A stretch of 64,000 nt of DNA from Fischerella sp. PCC 9431 (GCF_000447295.1 NZ_KE650771.1:815151-879150), one strand, 5' to 3'. Counted from the stretch's first letter, positions 29,862 to 39,848 are shown. A program made the numbers and translations. Notes: generated by a model not told the origin, from the letters alone.

Positions 29862-30821
29862 TTAAGCATTGGCTAACTGATGGTAGCGAGTACAACTGAG
29901 TATAGTTGCTACCAATTGCGCTGACAAATGAATCACTTTGAGTTCATCTTCTCGCAAAGTACAGGGTTTTTTCCACTGGAGAGACAAAACTGCTAAAACA
30001 TTATTTGTATAGGTGATTGGAATAATTAAATGTGCTTCTACTCCAGATTCTGTATAGTGTGGAACACTAGCAAGTTTTTCATCATTGGGTACATTAACTG
30101 AAACTTGCATTTGACCAGTGGCGATCGCTTCACTAGTCAAGGGGTCAATAGTTAACCAGTTTTCTACAGAATCCCCATTGCTGTAATTACCTTGAGTAGC
30201 AATCAAACTACCATTTTCAACTAGTTGTAAAATACATCCATCGGCACTAAAATTTTCACCGAAAGCTGTAGTCATGAAATTTAAAACAGCTTCTAAACTC
30301 AGACCTTGTTGAGAAACCTGCACCAAAACCGTTAACAGCGCCATTTGAGCATTCGCACGGTCTAATTCTTCTGTACGTTGTTTGAGTAAATCATAGGTTT
30401 CTGCTGCTCTTTGTACCACAGTCTTTAATTCTGTTGGGTCCCAAGGCTTGGTGATATATCTATATACCTGTCCAGCATTAATCGCTTCTACTAAGTCTTC
30501 AATATCAGTAAACCCAGTGAGAATAATTCTTACCGTATTGGGAAACTGAGGTACTGTTTTACTTAGGAATTCAGTCCCCTTCATTTCTGGCATTCGCTGA
30601 TCGGAGATGATAACTGCGACTTCGCCTTCTGCTGCTAAAATTTGTAAAGCTTTCATCCCACTATCTGCTTTCAAGACCTGAAAATCTCTGCGGAAAGTGC
30701 GATACAACAGATCCAAATTATCTGGCTCATCATCCACTACTAAAATTTTCTGTTTTTTTGGCTTTTCCAAAGTCATCAATTGGCGGCGTATTTTATCAAG
30801 TTCGGGAATGGGGTTATTCAT
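29862..30821 (-). CDS. Response regulator with GAF domain
   Basis: A 319-residue protein: a short N-terminal helix, a receiver domain at 24-140 (Asp30-Asp31 in VVDDEPDN, phosphoacceptor in ISDQRMPEMKG near residue 75, Lys in YITKPWDP), a coiled linker (LLKQRTEELDRANAQ) and a C-terminal GAF domain (165-315). The receiver resembles those of RpfG-type and hybrid regulators (RMPEMKGTEFL). Output is probably through ligand or partner binding by the GAF domain, since no enzymatic or DNA-binding domain is present. Confidence 0.88.
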   Translation of the reverse strand: MNNPIPELDKIRRQLMTLEKPKKQKILVVDDEPDNLDLLYRTFRRDFQVLKADSGMKALQILAAEGEVAVIISDQRMPEMKGTEFLSKTVPQFPNTVRIILTGFTDIEDLVEAINAGQVYRYITKPWDPTELKTVVQRAAETYDLLKQRTEELDRANAQMALLTVLVQVSQQGLSLEAVLNFMTTAFGENFSADGCILQLVENGSLIATQGNYSNGDSVENWLTIDPLTSEAIATGQMQVSVNVPNDEKLASVPHYTESGVEAHLIIPITYTNNVLAVLSLQWKKPCTLREDELKVIHLSAQLVATILSCTRYHQLANA

Positions 30822-31352
30822 AGATAATTCCTTTAACTGTTAATCACTTTGTTATATTCCATACCAAGACTTATTGAGAATATAAGATATGTGTTTGTAG
30901 CCGCTATTTGATTAAATTAATCATGAAGCGGCTTTCAGTAGGAGAAAGTAGGAAAATAAGCAATTGAAATTTTTGTCTTCTAAGTGTTATTACGTAAGAA
31001 AGATCAAAATTAATATTTTTATTAACAAATTATCTCTTTGCCTCACGCTAGAAGTGTAGAAAGAAATTAGTAAATTAGTGTTATGTCACACTAAGTTTGG
31101 AGTATTTGTAGTGAGTTAAGACAGCACTCAATTTAAGCACGCGCATTGCTTACTACAAGCTCTGGAAAGCTTATGTTACAAACTAGTAGTACCCTATATT
31201 TATAGGGAATTTATTACTGAAGCCTGTTAACAACATCTTTCTTCTATCGAGAAACTACGACATCAGTCTTAAAATACATACTCAGCATAAAAATTTTAAA
31301 ATTATATTGATAAACTTGCCGTGAAACTGCTGAGATATCTAAACCATCACTT
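30822..31352. other. Divergent intergenic region upstream of raf1
   Basis: A 531-bp AT-rich region between the REC-GAF gene and raf1, with promoters for both. No repeat, MITE or terminator was recognised. A long leader before raf1 is likely given the 500-bp spacing. Confidence 0.45.
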
Positions 31353-32441
31353 ATGACTGACACACCACCCAACACTCAAAATCTTAACGATAACGATCAA
31401 AATGATGTAGCTGAAGAATTGCTACGAAAGCTGCGGCAAAAACAAGGCTATTGGGTGGAATGGGGACAAGCTTGTGCTTACCTACAAAAAGCAGGTTATA
31501 GTCAGCAAGCGATTTTTGAAGCTACAGGCTTTGAACCAGTACAACAGAATCAGGTGATTGTCGGCGCTCAAGTCTACAACTCCATAGAAAAAGTAGGAGC
31601 GCCACAAGATGTGCTTTCCCATTATCAACAGCGTGGTAGTGATATTTTATATGAGTTGCGCTTGCTGACTCAAGAAGAACGAGCCGCCGCCGCGACAGTT
31701 ACCTTCCAACATAAAGTTGATGCTGACGAAGCACGGGAAATTGCCAGAGCGATTAAAGATTTCTCTCGTTTTCGCAATCCTCCAGAAGGCTTTTCTCATC
31801 ATCCAGGCGATGCAGTTGCTTATCAATCTTGGAAACTCGCCCGCCAGAATTCAGATTTTCAAACGCGATCGCGTCTGATTGCTAAAGGTTTAAAATTTGC
31901 TCATACGCAAACAGCTAGGCAGCAAATAGAACAATTACTCACAGATTTTACCGTCGTACCCAAAAAGCCAGCACCAACTCTACCCTTTTACAGACCACAA
32001 TCAGCCGAAGAAGTACCCCGTCTCGTGCCAGTAGTCGGTGAGTTACCACTAACACCACAAGACTTACAAGCAGTTCCCTTAGTAGAAGAAATCGGGCCTT
32101 TCCACATCGTGAAATTCGCTGGCGAACAAGCTTGGGTTCCCTTACCAGGTTGGCAAACCATATTGAGTGCAGAAGATCCAGTAGTGATTTTATGCAATAG
32201 CGATCGCCTACCAACCCAAACACAAAATAATCCAGAACCAGTCATGGTAGTGATCGATCGCGCCCAAAGAGAATGGAACTCAGGTAGCTATTTTGTAGTA
32301 GATAACTCTGGGGAACTAGAGTTTCAATGGTTTGAAACTACGCCCGAAGTCACACTATTAGGACGAATTCTCGTAATTGTACGAGCCAAGAAAATTCTGG
32401 ATGAAGAATTGACAAAAGATTCTTGGCAAATTGATGAGTAG
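31353..32441 (+). CDS. raf1: Rubisco accumulation factor 1
   Basis: Raf1 (362 aa) is a dimeric assembly chaperone that clamps RbcL dimers and hands them to RbcS. The N-terminal alpha domain includes ELLRKLRQKQGYWVEWGQACAYLQKAGY (22-49) and FEATGFEPVQQNQVIVGAQVY. The middle RDFSRF-type helix is AIKDFSRFRNPPEGFSHHPGDAVAYQSWKLAR (~143-174). A flexible linker near 208-222 (PAPTLPFYRPQ) leads to the C-terminal beta dimerisation domain (225-350). The rbcLXS genes are not in the window. Confidence 0.95.
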   Translation: MTDTPPNTQNLNDNDQNDVAEELLRKLRQKQGYWVEWGQACAYLQKAGYSQQAIFEATGFEPVQQNQVIVGAQVYNSIEKVGAPQDVLSHYQQRGSDILYELRLLTQEERAAAATVTFQHKVDADEAREIARAIKDFSRFRNPPEGFSHHPGDAVAYQSWKLARQNSDFQTRSRLIAKGLKFAHTQTARQQIEQLLTDFTVVPKKPAPTLPFYRPQSAEEVPRLVPVVGELPLTPQDLQAVPLVEEIGPFHIVKFAGEQAWVPLPGWQTILSAEDPVVILCNSDRLPTQTQNNPEPVMVVIDRAQREWNSGSYFVVDNSGELEFQWFETTPEVTLLGRILVIVRAKKILDEELTKDSWQIDE

Positions 32442-32580
32442 TTGTTGGGCATCGGGGATCGGGGATCGGAGATCGGGGGTCGGGGATCAGGGATCGGGGA
32501 TTGGGGATTGGGCATGGGGCATTGATTATTCTTCATCTCTCCCTTCCCCCTGCACCCTTGTCTCCCTTGTCCCCCTCTTC
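32441..32580. repeat. Heptamer repeats (GGGGATC, CCCTTGT types)
   Basis: About a dozen copies of GGGGATCG/GGGGATTG follow the raf1 stop, then CCCTTGTCTCCCTTGTCCCCC. The first run is complementary to the repeats near 25130 and 27210. Confidence 0.8.
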
Positions 32581-32763
32581 CCAATACGGTTCGGATAAGA
32601 CAAACCGATTGACATTTAAATCCACCAGAGACGCGATAATACTCTTACGAGAAGCCGCTCTTACGAGCGTCTACGCGTCTCTACAATCCCAAAATTATGA
32701 CGAAAAATTCTTAACCGAGCAGTATTGCCCTCTTCCCAATTTTTAATTTTTAATTTTTAATTT
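32442..32763. other. Repeat-dense intergenic region after raf1
   Basis: The 322-bp gap between convergent genes consists almost only of repeats: heptamers (32441-32580), a dispersed palindromic repeat (32582-32693) and TTTTTAA heptamers (32736-32770). Little or no unique sequence is left. Confidence 0.65.
32582..32693 (+). repeat. Dispersed repeat, copy 1, with nested palindrome
   Basis: It starts CAATACGGTTCGGATAAGAC and continues to a GAGACGCG / CGCGTCTC stem. A second copy lies in inverse orientation at 39778-39848. In this copy the stem is split by about 35 bp of a nested repeat (CTCTTACGAG / GCTCTTACGAGC). Confidence 0.8.
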
Positions 32764-34716
32764 TTAATTGTTTTGCGGTGGTGGACAAATCTGCTGCACC
32801 CTTTGGGGAAGTTGTTTACACATCTGCTGGAATGTTTGCAGTTGCAATTGTTGCCAAGCAAACAATCCGACAGTTGCACTTCCCACAAGTAAAACCAATA
32901 ATCTCAGCCACAATACCCCAGGTTGACGCTGAAGTTCGGGTTGAGTATTGTCATCAGTTTGAGTTGTTGCCGAAATATCTAAGTCTAGTAATACTTGCGA
33001 ACTTGCTGCAAATTCAGATTCTTCTGGTGGTGCTGCTTCTAGAACAACTTCTACTTGTTTTTCTTCGACAACTTCTATTTGTAATTTCTTTGGAGTCACT
33101 GGAACGAGATAATCTGGAGAAACTCGACAATGGGTAAGCACTACCGACACATTGTCATGACCATTTTTTTGATTCGCCAGTTGAATCCAAGCATCAACGG
33201 CTGCTTCTAAAGTTAGTTCTGCTGTTAATACTGGTACAGCGTAATCTCGCCAAGATTCTTCGACTAAATGATTATCACTTAAGCCATCAGAACACAAAAG
33301 TAATACACCTTCTTCTTCCACAATCAAGCGTTGAATCACAGGACGCAGTAATTCCCCTTCTTTTGTTCCTAAAGCTTGAGTCAGGGCGGTAGCATCTGGG
33401 CGTTGCAATGCTTGGCGATAAAGATTGCGCCCTTGGCGGACTTCCCGCGTCGCCACATCATCATCAATTGTCAATAGCTGACAGTATTCACGGGTAATCC
33501 AGTAAGCACGACTATCACCGACGTTAACTAAATATAGTTCATGGGCATTTTCTGAGTGCCAACCAGCAGCAGTTTGAATGCGTTGTGGTACTTGCACAGC
33601 CATAACCATAGTTGTAGCCATGCGTTGAGTACCTGTGCGTTTTTGTTCGTCATTACAATTGCAAATGACGTTGTTAATCACCCGTAAACTAGCTTCTAAC
33701 TGTTGTTGCAATAAATCTGGCGCTACAACTTCGGCTTGTTCTCCAACTTCTTGTAATAAAGCGCGAATTTGCAGTTTTACAGATTGTACTGCTAATCGAC
33801 TGGCAACTTCACCGCCTTCATGTCCACCAATACCATCACAAACGATCGCCATTTTTGGTGATAATACATCGGCGATCGCATCTTTTCTATGAGGATAGCA
33901 ACTGTCTTCGTTTTGGATTAGTCCTTCTGGCCCTTTATCGCTTGTACCTGCGATTTTGATACTTAAAGGTAATTCTGCGGCAGATGCTAACAATAAAGTA
34001 TTGAGTTGAGTTGCAATATCTTGGAATTCTGACTCACCACTACACATCTGTTGGACTATTTTTTGCAAGTTATTAGCTACTTGGGTTTTGGCATTAACTA
34101 CCAAAGATTGCCAACACTCTCCCAAATCCTTTAGAGTTGGCTGTCCCGATTGCTGAAGTTGCAACAGTCGCACACACCAACCTTGGACTCTTAAATTATT
34201 TGGTATCAACAAACTACTTGCTACACCTAATTCTGACAAAGGCTGCCAAAGTTGGAGAATTTGCCATAACCAGTAAACTTGTCTGACTGCTGTTGCTTGC
34301 TGCCATGCTGTTGTCAATGTTGGGTAAAGATTTCCTGCTTCATCTATCGGTACATTTTCCAGCAAGAGAATATGATTTGCTGCTTCTGTTTGATAACGAA
34401 CCAATCCATAAACAACAGGCAAGTGTAACCGTTGTTGATATAAGCGCAGGTAAGGAATAATTTCTTTTGGTATTTTGCTAGGGATGTCTGGTAACTTGCC
34501 CGGTTGAGTATCTAGCCAAATCCGGGGTGCAATTACCTCATATCTATCACCGACTTTTTCTCCTGGGGTAATTGTAGCTGCTGATGACCCAATTACCCAA
34601 AGATAACGGCGAATCAGAGGAGTTTGACAATTGGCACAAACACGGTTGTCTACAGGGTTGCTTGGGCGAATACAGATAGGATTGGGACAATAAACTATCC
34701 GTTGAGTCGAAATCAT
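32764..34716 (-). CDS. Zinc-ribbon, kinase-like, PP2C phosphatase membrane protein
   Basis: A 650-residue protein. Cys10, Cys15, Cys27 and Cys30 form an N-terminal zinc ribbon. Residues 40-240 look like a degenerate protein-kinase fold lacking HRD and DFG, as in phosphatase-associated pseudokinases. The PP2C domain (258-530) has its metal Asp residues at 271 (NEDSC) and 294 (VCDGIGGHEGGEVAS), VGDSRAYWI near 400, LLCSDGLSDN and GHDNVSVVL. A single transmembrane helix near 600-625 places the catalytic part in the cytoplasm. It should dephosphorylate Ser/Thr on proteins controlled by Hanks-type kinases such as the one at 42383. Confidence 0.88.
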   Translation of the reverse strand: MISTQRIVYCPNPICIRPSNPVDNRVCANCQTPLIRRYLWVIGSSAATITPGEKVGDRYEVIAPRIWLDTQPGKLPDIPSKIPKEIIPYLRLYQQRLHLPVVYGLVRYQTEAANHILLLENVPIDEAGNLYPTLTTAWQQATAVRQVYWLWQILQLWQPLSELGVASSLLIPNNLRVQGWCVRLLQLQQSGQPTLKDLGECWQSLVVNAKTQVANNLQKIVQQMCSGESEFQDIATQLNTLLLASAAELPLSIKIAGTSDKGPEGLIQNEDSCYPHRKDAIADVLSPKMAIVCDGIGGHEGGEVASRLAVQSVKLQIRALLQEVGEQAEVVAPDLLQQQLEASLRVINNVICNCNDEQKRTGTQRMATTMVMAVQVPQRIQTAAGWHSENAHELYLVNVGDSRAYWITREYCQLLTIDDDVATREVRQGRNLYRQALQRPDATALTQALGTKEGELLRPVIQRLIVEEEGVLLLCSDGLSDNHLVEESWRDYAVPVLTAELTLEAAVDAWIQLANQKNGHDNVSVVLTHCRVSPDYLVPVTPKKLQIEVVEEKQVEVVLEAAPPEESEFAASSQVLLDLDISATTQTDDNTQPELQRQPGVLWLRLLVLLVGSATVGLFAWQQLQLQTFQQMCKQLPQRVQQICPPPQNN

Positions 34717-35037
34717 ACAAGTGTAAATATCTAGATAAATTGATAGGTGAAGTTCGATTAAATTGAGCTGTCAAAAACTAAAATGTTAGACTAGACTGAA
34801 TTTACTGGTTTACTTTTAACACTTGTTACTTAAAATTTGGAAATTTTCACGTACAAATTTTAGTATATTACGGCAAAAATAATTAGAGTGTTAATTGATC
34901 TATCGCATTAATTATGAAAAGTAATGCGTTTGTAGTGAGGACTTTAGTCCTCGAATATTTAAGCACTTTAGTGCTGAATACGAACCTATCAAAACACAGA
35001 AAATTGTTGACGTAAATGTAGTTTTTAGGATGGCGTG
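34717..35037. other. Divergent intergenic region with a double-hairpin repeat
   Basis: A 321-bp gap. A REP-like element (34926-34986) occupies the middle-right. AGGATGGCG just before 35038 may act as a ribosome binding site. Confidence 0.5.
34926..34986. repeat. Double-hairpin intergenic repeat, copy 2
   Basis: GTTTGTAGT, hairpin GAGGACT-tt-AGTCCTC, spacer, hairpin AAGCACT-tt-AGTGCT, then ATACGAACC. The design is the same as at 27563-27618; the second stem differs but pairs internally in both copies. Confidence 0.8.
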
Positions 35038-35496
35038 ATGCCAATTTCTACTGCAATGTGGTTATCAAGTTCTACCCTGATTTGGTTGCTGGTAGGAGCA
35101 GGTTTGTGTTTAATGGAACTGTTTTTACCAACAGCTTTTGTGGCATTGATGATGGGAATTAGCGCATTTGTAGTGGCGCTACTCTCTCCAGTAATTTTAG
35201 TCAAGTTATGGCTGCAATTAGTAGTTTGGCTGTTGCTTTCTGTAGTGCTAATTTGGTTGTGTCGTCGTTTTATGATGCCACTACCAGGTAAATCAAAACT
35301 TCAGGATGCAACCACTGCTGAAACTTTAACAGAGATCCCAGTCGGGAAAGCCGGACGAGTATTATACGAAGGCAATTCTTGGCGGGCGCGGTGTTTCGAT
35401 GAGCATTTGGCGATCGCACCACATCAAAGAGTTTATGTGGTCAGACGCGAAGGTACAACCTTAATTGTTATGCCAGAATATTCTGCAATTGAATAG
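35038..35496 (+). CDS. NfeD-like membrane protein
   Basis: A 152-residue NfeD-family protein of the short type, without the serine-protease domain. Two or three hydrophobic helices (10-75) precede a cytoplasmic OB-fold domain with the family core VGKAGRVLYEGNSWRARCFD and HQRVYVVRREGTTLIVMPE. The start is ATG 35038, though GTG 35035 is in frame. NfeD proteins work with stomatin-type SPFH proteins in membrane-quality control, and an SPFH gene follows 77 bp downstream. Confidence 0.88.
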   Translation: MPISTAMWLSSSTLIWLLVGAGLCLMELFLPTAFVALMMGISAFVVALLSPVILVKLWLQLVVWLLLSVVLIWLCRRFMMPLPGKSKLQDATTAETLTEIPVGKAGRVLYEGNSWRARCFDEHLAIAPHQRVYVVRREGTTLIVMPEYSAIE

Positions 35497-35556
35497 TTGG
35501 TGGTTAGTGATTAGTGGTTAATATAATTTGATAACTGATAACTGATAACTGATTTA
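35497..35556. repeat. Heptamer repeat (TGATAAC)
   Basis: Four copies of TGATAAC-type units plus diverged TTAGTGG units fill the spacer between the NfeD and stomatin genes, inside the presumed operon. Confidence 0.8.
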
Positions 35557-35573
35557 TATATTAGGAGATAAAT

Positions 35574-36533
35574 ATGGAGCCTTTATTTTTTATCATAAGT
35601 TTAATCTTCGGTGGTTCAGTAGTTGCCAGTTCTGTAAAAGTAGTCAACCAGGGTAATGAAGCTTTAGTAGAACGCTTAGGTAGTTACAACAAAAAGTTGC
35701 AACCAGGATTAAACTTTGTTGTTCCTTTCGTAGATAGAATCGTCTTTCGGGGAACCATCCGCGAAAGAGTTTTAGACATTCCCCCGCAACAATGTATCAC
35801 TCGTGATAACGTCAAAATCACCGTGGATGCAGTGGTTTATTGGCGCATTGTTGATATGGAGAAAGCCTACTACAAAGTAGAAAATCTCCAAGCTGCGATG
35901 GTGAATTTGGTGATGACACAAATTCGTGCGGAAATGGGCAAATTGGAACTAGATCAAACTTTTACCGCCCGTTCCGAAGTCAATGAACTTTTGTTACGAG
36001 ATTTGGATGTTGCTACCGATCCTTGGGGAGTGAAAGTCACACGGGTGGAATTAAGGGACATTCTGCCATCTCAAGAAGTACAGCAGTCGATGGAATTGCA
36101 AATGTCAGCAGAACGACGCAAAAGAGCAGCAATTTTAACTTCTGAAGGTGAGCGAGAATCTGCTATTAACAGCGCTAGAGGTAAAGCCGAAGCACAAGTT
36201 CTAGAAGCAGAAGCCCGTCAAAAAGCAGTAATTTTAGAAGCAGAAGCTCAACAAAAAGCCCTGATTCTCAAAGCCCAAGCCGAACGCCAGCAACAAGTTC
36301 TCAAAGCTCAAGCGATCGCAGAATCTACAGAAATGATTGCTCAAAAAATTGAAACCAACTCTATCGCCCCCAAAGCTTTAGAAATTCTTCTGGCCTTGGG
36401 TTATTTAGATATGGGTACAACTATTGGTAAGAGCGACAGCAGCAAAGTCATGTTTATTGATCCTCGCACAATTCCTGCCACCTTAGAGGGTATACGCTCG
36501 ATTATTTCAGATGCACCGACAGATTCACTTTAA
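35574..36533 (+). CDS. SPFH/Band 7 stomatin-like protein
   Basis: A 319-residue membrane-anchored paraslipin/QmcA-type protein. The N-terminal hydrophobic hairpin (1-22) leads into the Band 7 domain ([32 protein letters not shown]), then an Ala/Glu/Gln-rich coiled coil ([25 protein letters not shown]) with internal 7-11-residue repeats. The C-terminal helix [15 protein letters not shown] is typical of this subfamily. It oligomerises into membrane microdomains and pairs with the upstream NfeD protein. GGAGATAA precedes the ATG. Confidence 0.94.
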   Translation: MEPLFFIISLIFGGSVVASSVKVVNQGNEALVERLGSYNKKLQPGLNFVVPFVDRIVFRGTIRERVLDIPPQQCITRDNVKITVDAVVYWRIVDMEKAYYKVENLQAAMVNLVMTQIRAEMGKLELDQTFTARSEVNELLLRDLDVATDPWGVKVTRVELRDILPSQEVQQSMELQMSAERRKRAAILTSEGERESAINSARGKAEAQVLEAEARQKAVILEAEAQQKALILKAQAERQQQVLKAQAIAESTEMIAQKIETNSIAPKALEILLALGYLDMGTTIGKSDSSKVMFIDPRTIPATLEGIRSIISDAPTDSL

Positions 36534-36732
36534 GTTGTGTTGGCACAAAATAAAGCTAACTAACAGCTTTGAACTGCGTACACCAGGGTAAACTCTTCCC
36601 ACACCCTTATACCCTTACACCCCTTTATTTAAATTGTGTTGTTGGTGATTCAGGTCGTAGACATGCTAGTTTTTTGTTGGGAACACCAATTTAAAAGGCT
36701 TTACATTCCCATCAACCACTAATCAAATCAAT

Positions 36733-37152
36733 ATGGCTCCTTTACCTGACTATCACCCCAAACAGTTATCTTTAGGTCCATTAGAAGCAGAAATCTTGAA
36801 TATCATTTGGGAACTTGGTTCGGCGACAGTCAAAGATGTACACGATCGCATTCTGGCTGATCCGAATCGAGAACTCGCTTACACTTCCGTAACTACCGTG
36901 CTGCGTCGCCTGACTGATAAAGGTTGGCTTGTCTGTGATAAGAAAGGACGAGCATTTTATTGGCGGCCATTGCTGACAAAAGAACAAGCCGCAGTCATTA
37001 AAGCCCACGAACAATTACAGCGATTTTTAGCAGTGGGAAATCCTGATGTTGTGGCAGCTTTTGCAGATAGTCTTGATGAAGCAACTAGTGAGAAAATACA
37101 AGCGATCGCCAAACGCATTCAATCTGCACGCCAAGCAAGGGAGGAAGAGTAA
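36733..37152 (+). CDS. BlaI/MecI/CopY-family repressor
   Basis: A 139-residue winged-helix repressor. LSLGPLEAEILNIIWELGSATVKDVHDRI and YTSVTTVLRRLTDKGWLVCDKKGRAFYWRPLL form the DNA-binding domain; the C-terminal helical part (AVIKAHEQLQRFLAVG) dimerises. Family members are inactivated by cleavage by the partner M56 metallopeptidase, whose gene overlaps this stop codon by one base. In cyanobacteria similar regulators control photosynthesis or respiration genes and are not tied to beta-lactams; the target here is unknown. Confidence 0.92.
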   Translation: MAPLPDYHPKQLSLGPLEAEILNIIWELGSATVKDVHDRILADPNRELAYTSVTTVLRRLTDKGWLVCDKKGRAFYWRPLLTKEQAAVIKAHEQLQRFLAVGNPDVVAAFADSLDEATSEKIQAIAKRIQSARQAREEE

Positions 37153-37991
37153 TGCATCTAATCATGATTTTGATAGCTTTGGCTATTTCTTGGGGAATCA
37201 GATGCTCTTGGGTTGAATACTCGGAAAATTGGCAGCAAAAGTGGCAAAGAACCCTATTTTTCTTTTTATTTCCTCCTTTGCTGATCGTCATGACAGCGAT
37301 CGCTCTGCTGTATATGGGTCCCCAGGGCAAAATGCTGGGTTTGCAAACTGGTTGGTCTAGTTATGTATTAGCATTAACATTACTTGCTTTTTTTGCGGTT
37401 ATATGGATAAGAAAAGCATGGCAAGGATGGCGATCGGTAAAATCTACACGTGATTGTCCGATTGTAAACCTTGCAGGTAGACGAGTGCGACTACTCAAAA
37501 CACCAGCATTATTTGCAGGCCAAATTGGTTTTTGGCAACCAGAACTAGTTCTGAGCCAAGGATTGCTACAAACTTTGTCGCCTGCACATTTAGAGACAGT
37601 CTTAGCACACGAGCAAGGCCATTACTATTACCGAGATACATTCTGGTTTTTCTGGCTGGGTTGGGTGCGTACCTGTACAGCTTGGTTGCCAAATACAGAC
37701 GCTTTGTGGCAAGAACTGTTAGTTTTGCGCGAATTACGTGCTGATGCTCACGCCGCATCCCAAGTCGATCCCTTACTATTAGCGGAATCATTGGTATTAG
37801 TCATCAGTACACCGCCTGTCACCTCAGAAATCTGCTGTGCAGCCTTAGCAGATAATAGTGTTGATCGCTTGGAACAAAGAATAGAAGCTTTGCTAGCTCA
37901 ACCAGAATCCACATCAGAATTTCACCTAATATATTGGATTAGCTTCCTGTTGGCATTATTGCCCTTAATCACAGTTATGTTCCATTCCTAG
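37152..37991 (+). CDS. M56-family membrane metallopeptidase (BlaR1-like, no sensor)
   Basis: A 279-residue polytopic protease: hydrophobic helices near 2-20, 35-55, 68-88, 165-180 and 260-278, with the zinc motif HEQGH at 153-157 and a probable third ligand Glu194 (VLRELRADAHAASQ). It lacks the penicillin-binding sensor of BlaR1. It starts within the TAATG overlap of the BlaI-like gene, implying translational coupling and a shared signalling task: membrane stress sensing leading to repressor cleavage (inference). Confidence 0.9.
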   Translation: MHLIMILIALAISWGIRCSWVEYSENWQQKWQRTLFFFLFPPLLIVMTAIALLYMGPQGKMLGLQTGWSSYVLALTLLAFFAVIWIRKAWQGWRSVKSTRDCPIVNLAGRRVRLLKTPALFAGQIGFWQPELVLSQGLLQTLSPAHLETVLAHEQGHYYYRDTFWFFWLGWVRTCTAWLPNTDALWQELLVLRELRADAHAASQVDPLLLAESLVLVISTPPVTSEICCAALADNSVDRLEQRIEALLAQPESTSEFHLIYWISFLLALLPLITVMFHS

Positions 37992-38033
37992 TCCAAAATA
38001 TTCAAGACAATCATACTTTCACCAGGAATCATC

Positions 38034-39740
38034 ATGAGTTACAGAATGGATCGCCGCGCTTACGCGGAAACTTACGGCCCGACAGTAGGCGATCGCATCC
38101 GTTTAGCCGATACAGAACTATTTATCGAAGTCGAACAAGATTTTACCACCTACGGCGATGAAGTGAAATTTGGTGGTGGTAAAGTCATTCGTGATGGAAT
38201 GGGACAATCTCCCATCTCTAACGCCGATGGTGCTGTTGATATGGTCATCACCAATGCTGTGATTCTCGATTGGTGGGGTATTGTCAAAGCAGATATCGGC
38301 ATTAAAGATGGCAAAATCTTCAAAATGGGTAAAGCCGGTAATCCTTATATTCAAGACGATATAGATATTATTATCGGCCCTGGTACAGAAGCGGTTGCTG
38401 GTGAAGGTATGATTCTCACGGCTGGTGGTATTGATTCCCACATCCACTTTATTTGTCCCCAACAAATCGAAGTGGCGATCGCATCTGGAATTACCACAAT
38501 GATTGGGGGTGGTACTGGACCAGCCACAGGCACAAATGCTACAACTTGCACACCTGGCCCTTGGAATATTTACCGAATGCTGCAAGCCGCCGATGCTTTC
38601 CCGGTCAACCTGGGATTTCTGGGTAAAGGCAACACCAGTCAACCCCAAGGACTTGCAGAACAAATTTTGGCTGGTGCAATGGGGTTAAAACTCCACGAAG
38701 ATTGGGGAACCACGCCAGCAACGATTGATACTTGCCTCAATATTGCTGATGAGTACGATGTCCAAGTCGCAATTCATACTGATACTCTCAACGAAGCGGG
38801 ATTTGTAGAAGACACGATCGCCGCTTTTAAAAATCGTGTCATCCACACCTACCACACCGAAGGCGCAGGTGGGGGACACGCACCAGATATTATTAAAGTC
38901 TGCGGTGAGGCAAATGTTTTACCGTCCTCCACCAACCCCACCCGTCCTTACACAGTTAACACCCTCGATGAACATCTGGATATGTTGATGGTTTGCCATC
39001 ACCTTGATCCAGGAATTCCTGAAGACGTGGCGTTTGCTGAGTCACGCATCCGTCGTGAAACCATCGCTGCTGAAGATATTCTGCACGATTTAGGCGCGTT
39101 TAGTATGATTGCTTCTGACTCCCAAGCAATGGGAAGAGTTGGAGAAGTAATAATTCGTACTTGGCAAACTGCACACAAAATGAAATTGCAACGGGGAAGC
39201 CTTGGTAGAGATAGTCTAGCCGATAATTTACGAGCCAGACGCTATGTTGCTAAATACACTATTAATCCAGCGATTACCCACGGAATTTCTCAGTATGTGG
39301 GTTCAGTGGAAGAAGGTAAATTAGCAGATTTATGTTTGTGGCGTCCAGGATTTTTTGGCGTCAAACCAGAGATCGTCATTAAAGGTGGAGCGATCGCATG
39401 GTCGCAAATGGGAGATGCAAATGCTAGTATTCCTACACCCCAACCTGTACATATGCGTCCGATGTTTGGCAGTTTTGCAGGTGCGCGTCACGCTACATCC
39501 TTTACTTTCGTGTCGCAAACAGCATTAGAAAACGAGATTCCGAGTCAATTAAAATTGCAAAAGCAAGCAGTTGCAGTATCAGGAACACGCCAGTTAACTA
39601 AGCAGGATATGAAGTTGAATGATGCACTACCGCATATTCAAGTTGATCCAGAAACCTATGAAGTTAGGGCTGATGGGGAGTTATTAACCTGTGAACCTGC
39701 AACAGTTTTACCAATGGCGCAACGTTATTTTTTGTTCTAA
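38034..39740 (+). CDS. ureC: Urease subunit alpha
   Basis: The catalytic subunit of urease (568 aa), which hydrolyses urea to ammonia and carbamate with a dinuclear nickel site. All ligands are present: His136 and His138 (DSHIHF), carbamylated Lys219 (GLKLHEDWG), His248, His274 ([15 protein letters not shown]) and Asp362, with the flap residues Cys321-His322 (MVCHHL). The numbering runs two ahead of the Klebsiella enzyme. The gamma and beta subunit genes (ureA, ureB) and accessory genes do not precede or follow it; instead a BlaI/M56 pair ends 42 bp upstream and a repeat follows. Assembly needs subunits made from elsewhere. Confidence 0.98.
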   Translation: MSYRMDRRAYAETYGPTVGDRIRLADTELFIEVEQDFTTYGDEVKFGGGKVIRDGMGQSPISNADGAVDMVITNAVILDWWGIVKADIGIKDGKIFKMGKAGNPYIQDDIDIIIGPGTEAVAGEGMILTAGGIDSHIHFICPQQIEVAIASGITTMIGGGTGPATGTNATTCTPGPWNIYRMLQAADAFPVNLGFLGKGNTSQPQGLAEQILAGAMGLKLHEDWGTTPATIDTCLNIADEYDVQVAIHTDTLNEAGFVEDTIAAFKNRVIHTYHTEGAGGGHAPDIIKVCGEANVLPSSTNPTRPYTVNTLDEHLDMLMVCHHLDPGIPEDVAFAESRIRRETIAAEDILHDLGAFSMIASDSQAMGRVGEVIIRTWQTAHKMKLQRGSLGRDSLADNLRARRYVAKYTINPAITHGISQYVGSVEEGKLADLCLWRPGFFGVKPEIVIKGGAIAWSQMGDANASIPTPQPVHMRPMFGSFAGARHATSFTFVSQTALENEIPSQLKLQKQAVAVSGTRQLTKQDMKLNDALPHIQVDPETYEVRADGELLTCEPATVLPMAQRYFLF

Positions 39741-39777
39741 TACCATTTTACGTTAATTCACGATACGCATAAATTTG

Positions 39778-39848
39778 TAGATACGCGATTTATCGCGTCT
39801 CTGGTGGATTTAAATATCAATCGGTTTGTCTTATCCGAACCGTATTGA
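39778..39848 (-). repeat. Dispersed repeat, copy 2 (inverse of 32582)
   Basis: On the minus strand it repeats the first 59 bp of the copy at 32582 with one or two mismatches, then forms the uninterrupted hairpin GACGCGATAAATCGCGT. It lies in the 237-bp space after ureC. A further imperfect hairpin, GCCTACACGACT / AGTCTGTATAGGC (39902-39937), may end transcription. Confidence 0.8.

Noticed and set aside
38118-38663. 181-codon frame antisense to ureC
   Set aside because: Antisense to highly conserved urease coding sequence; no independent support.
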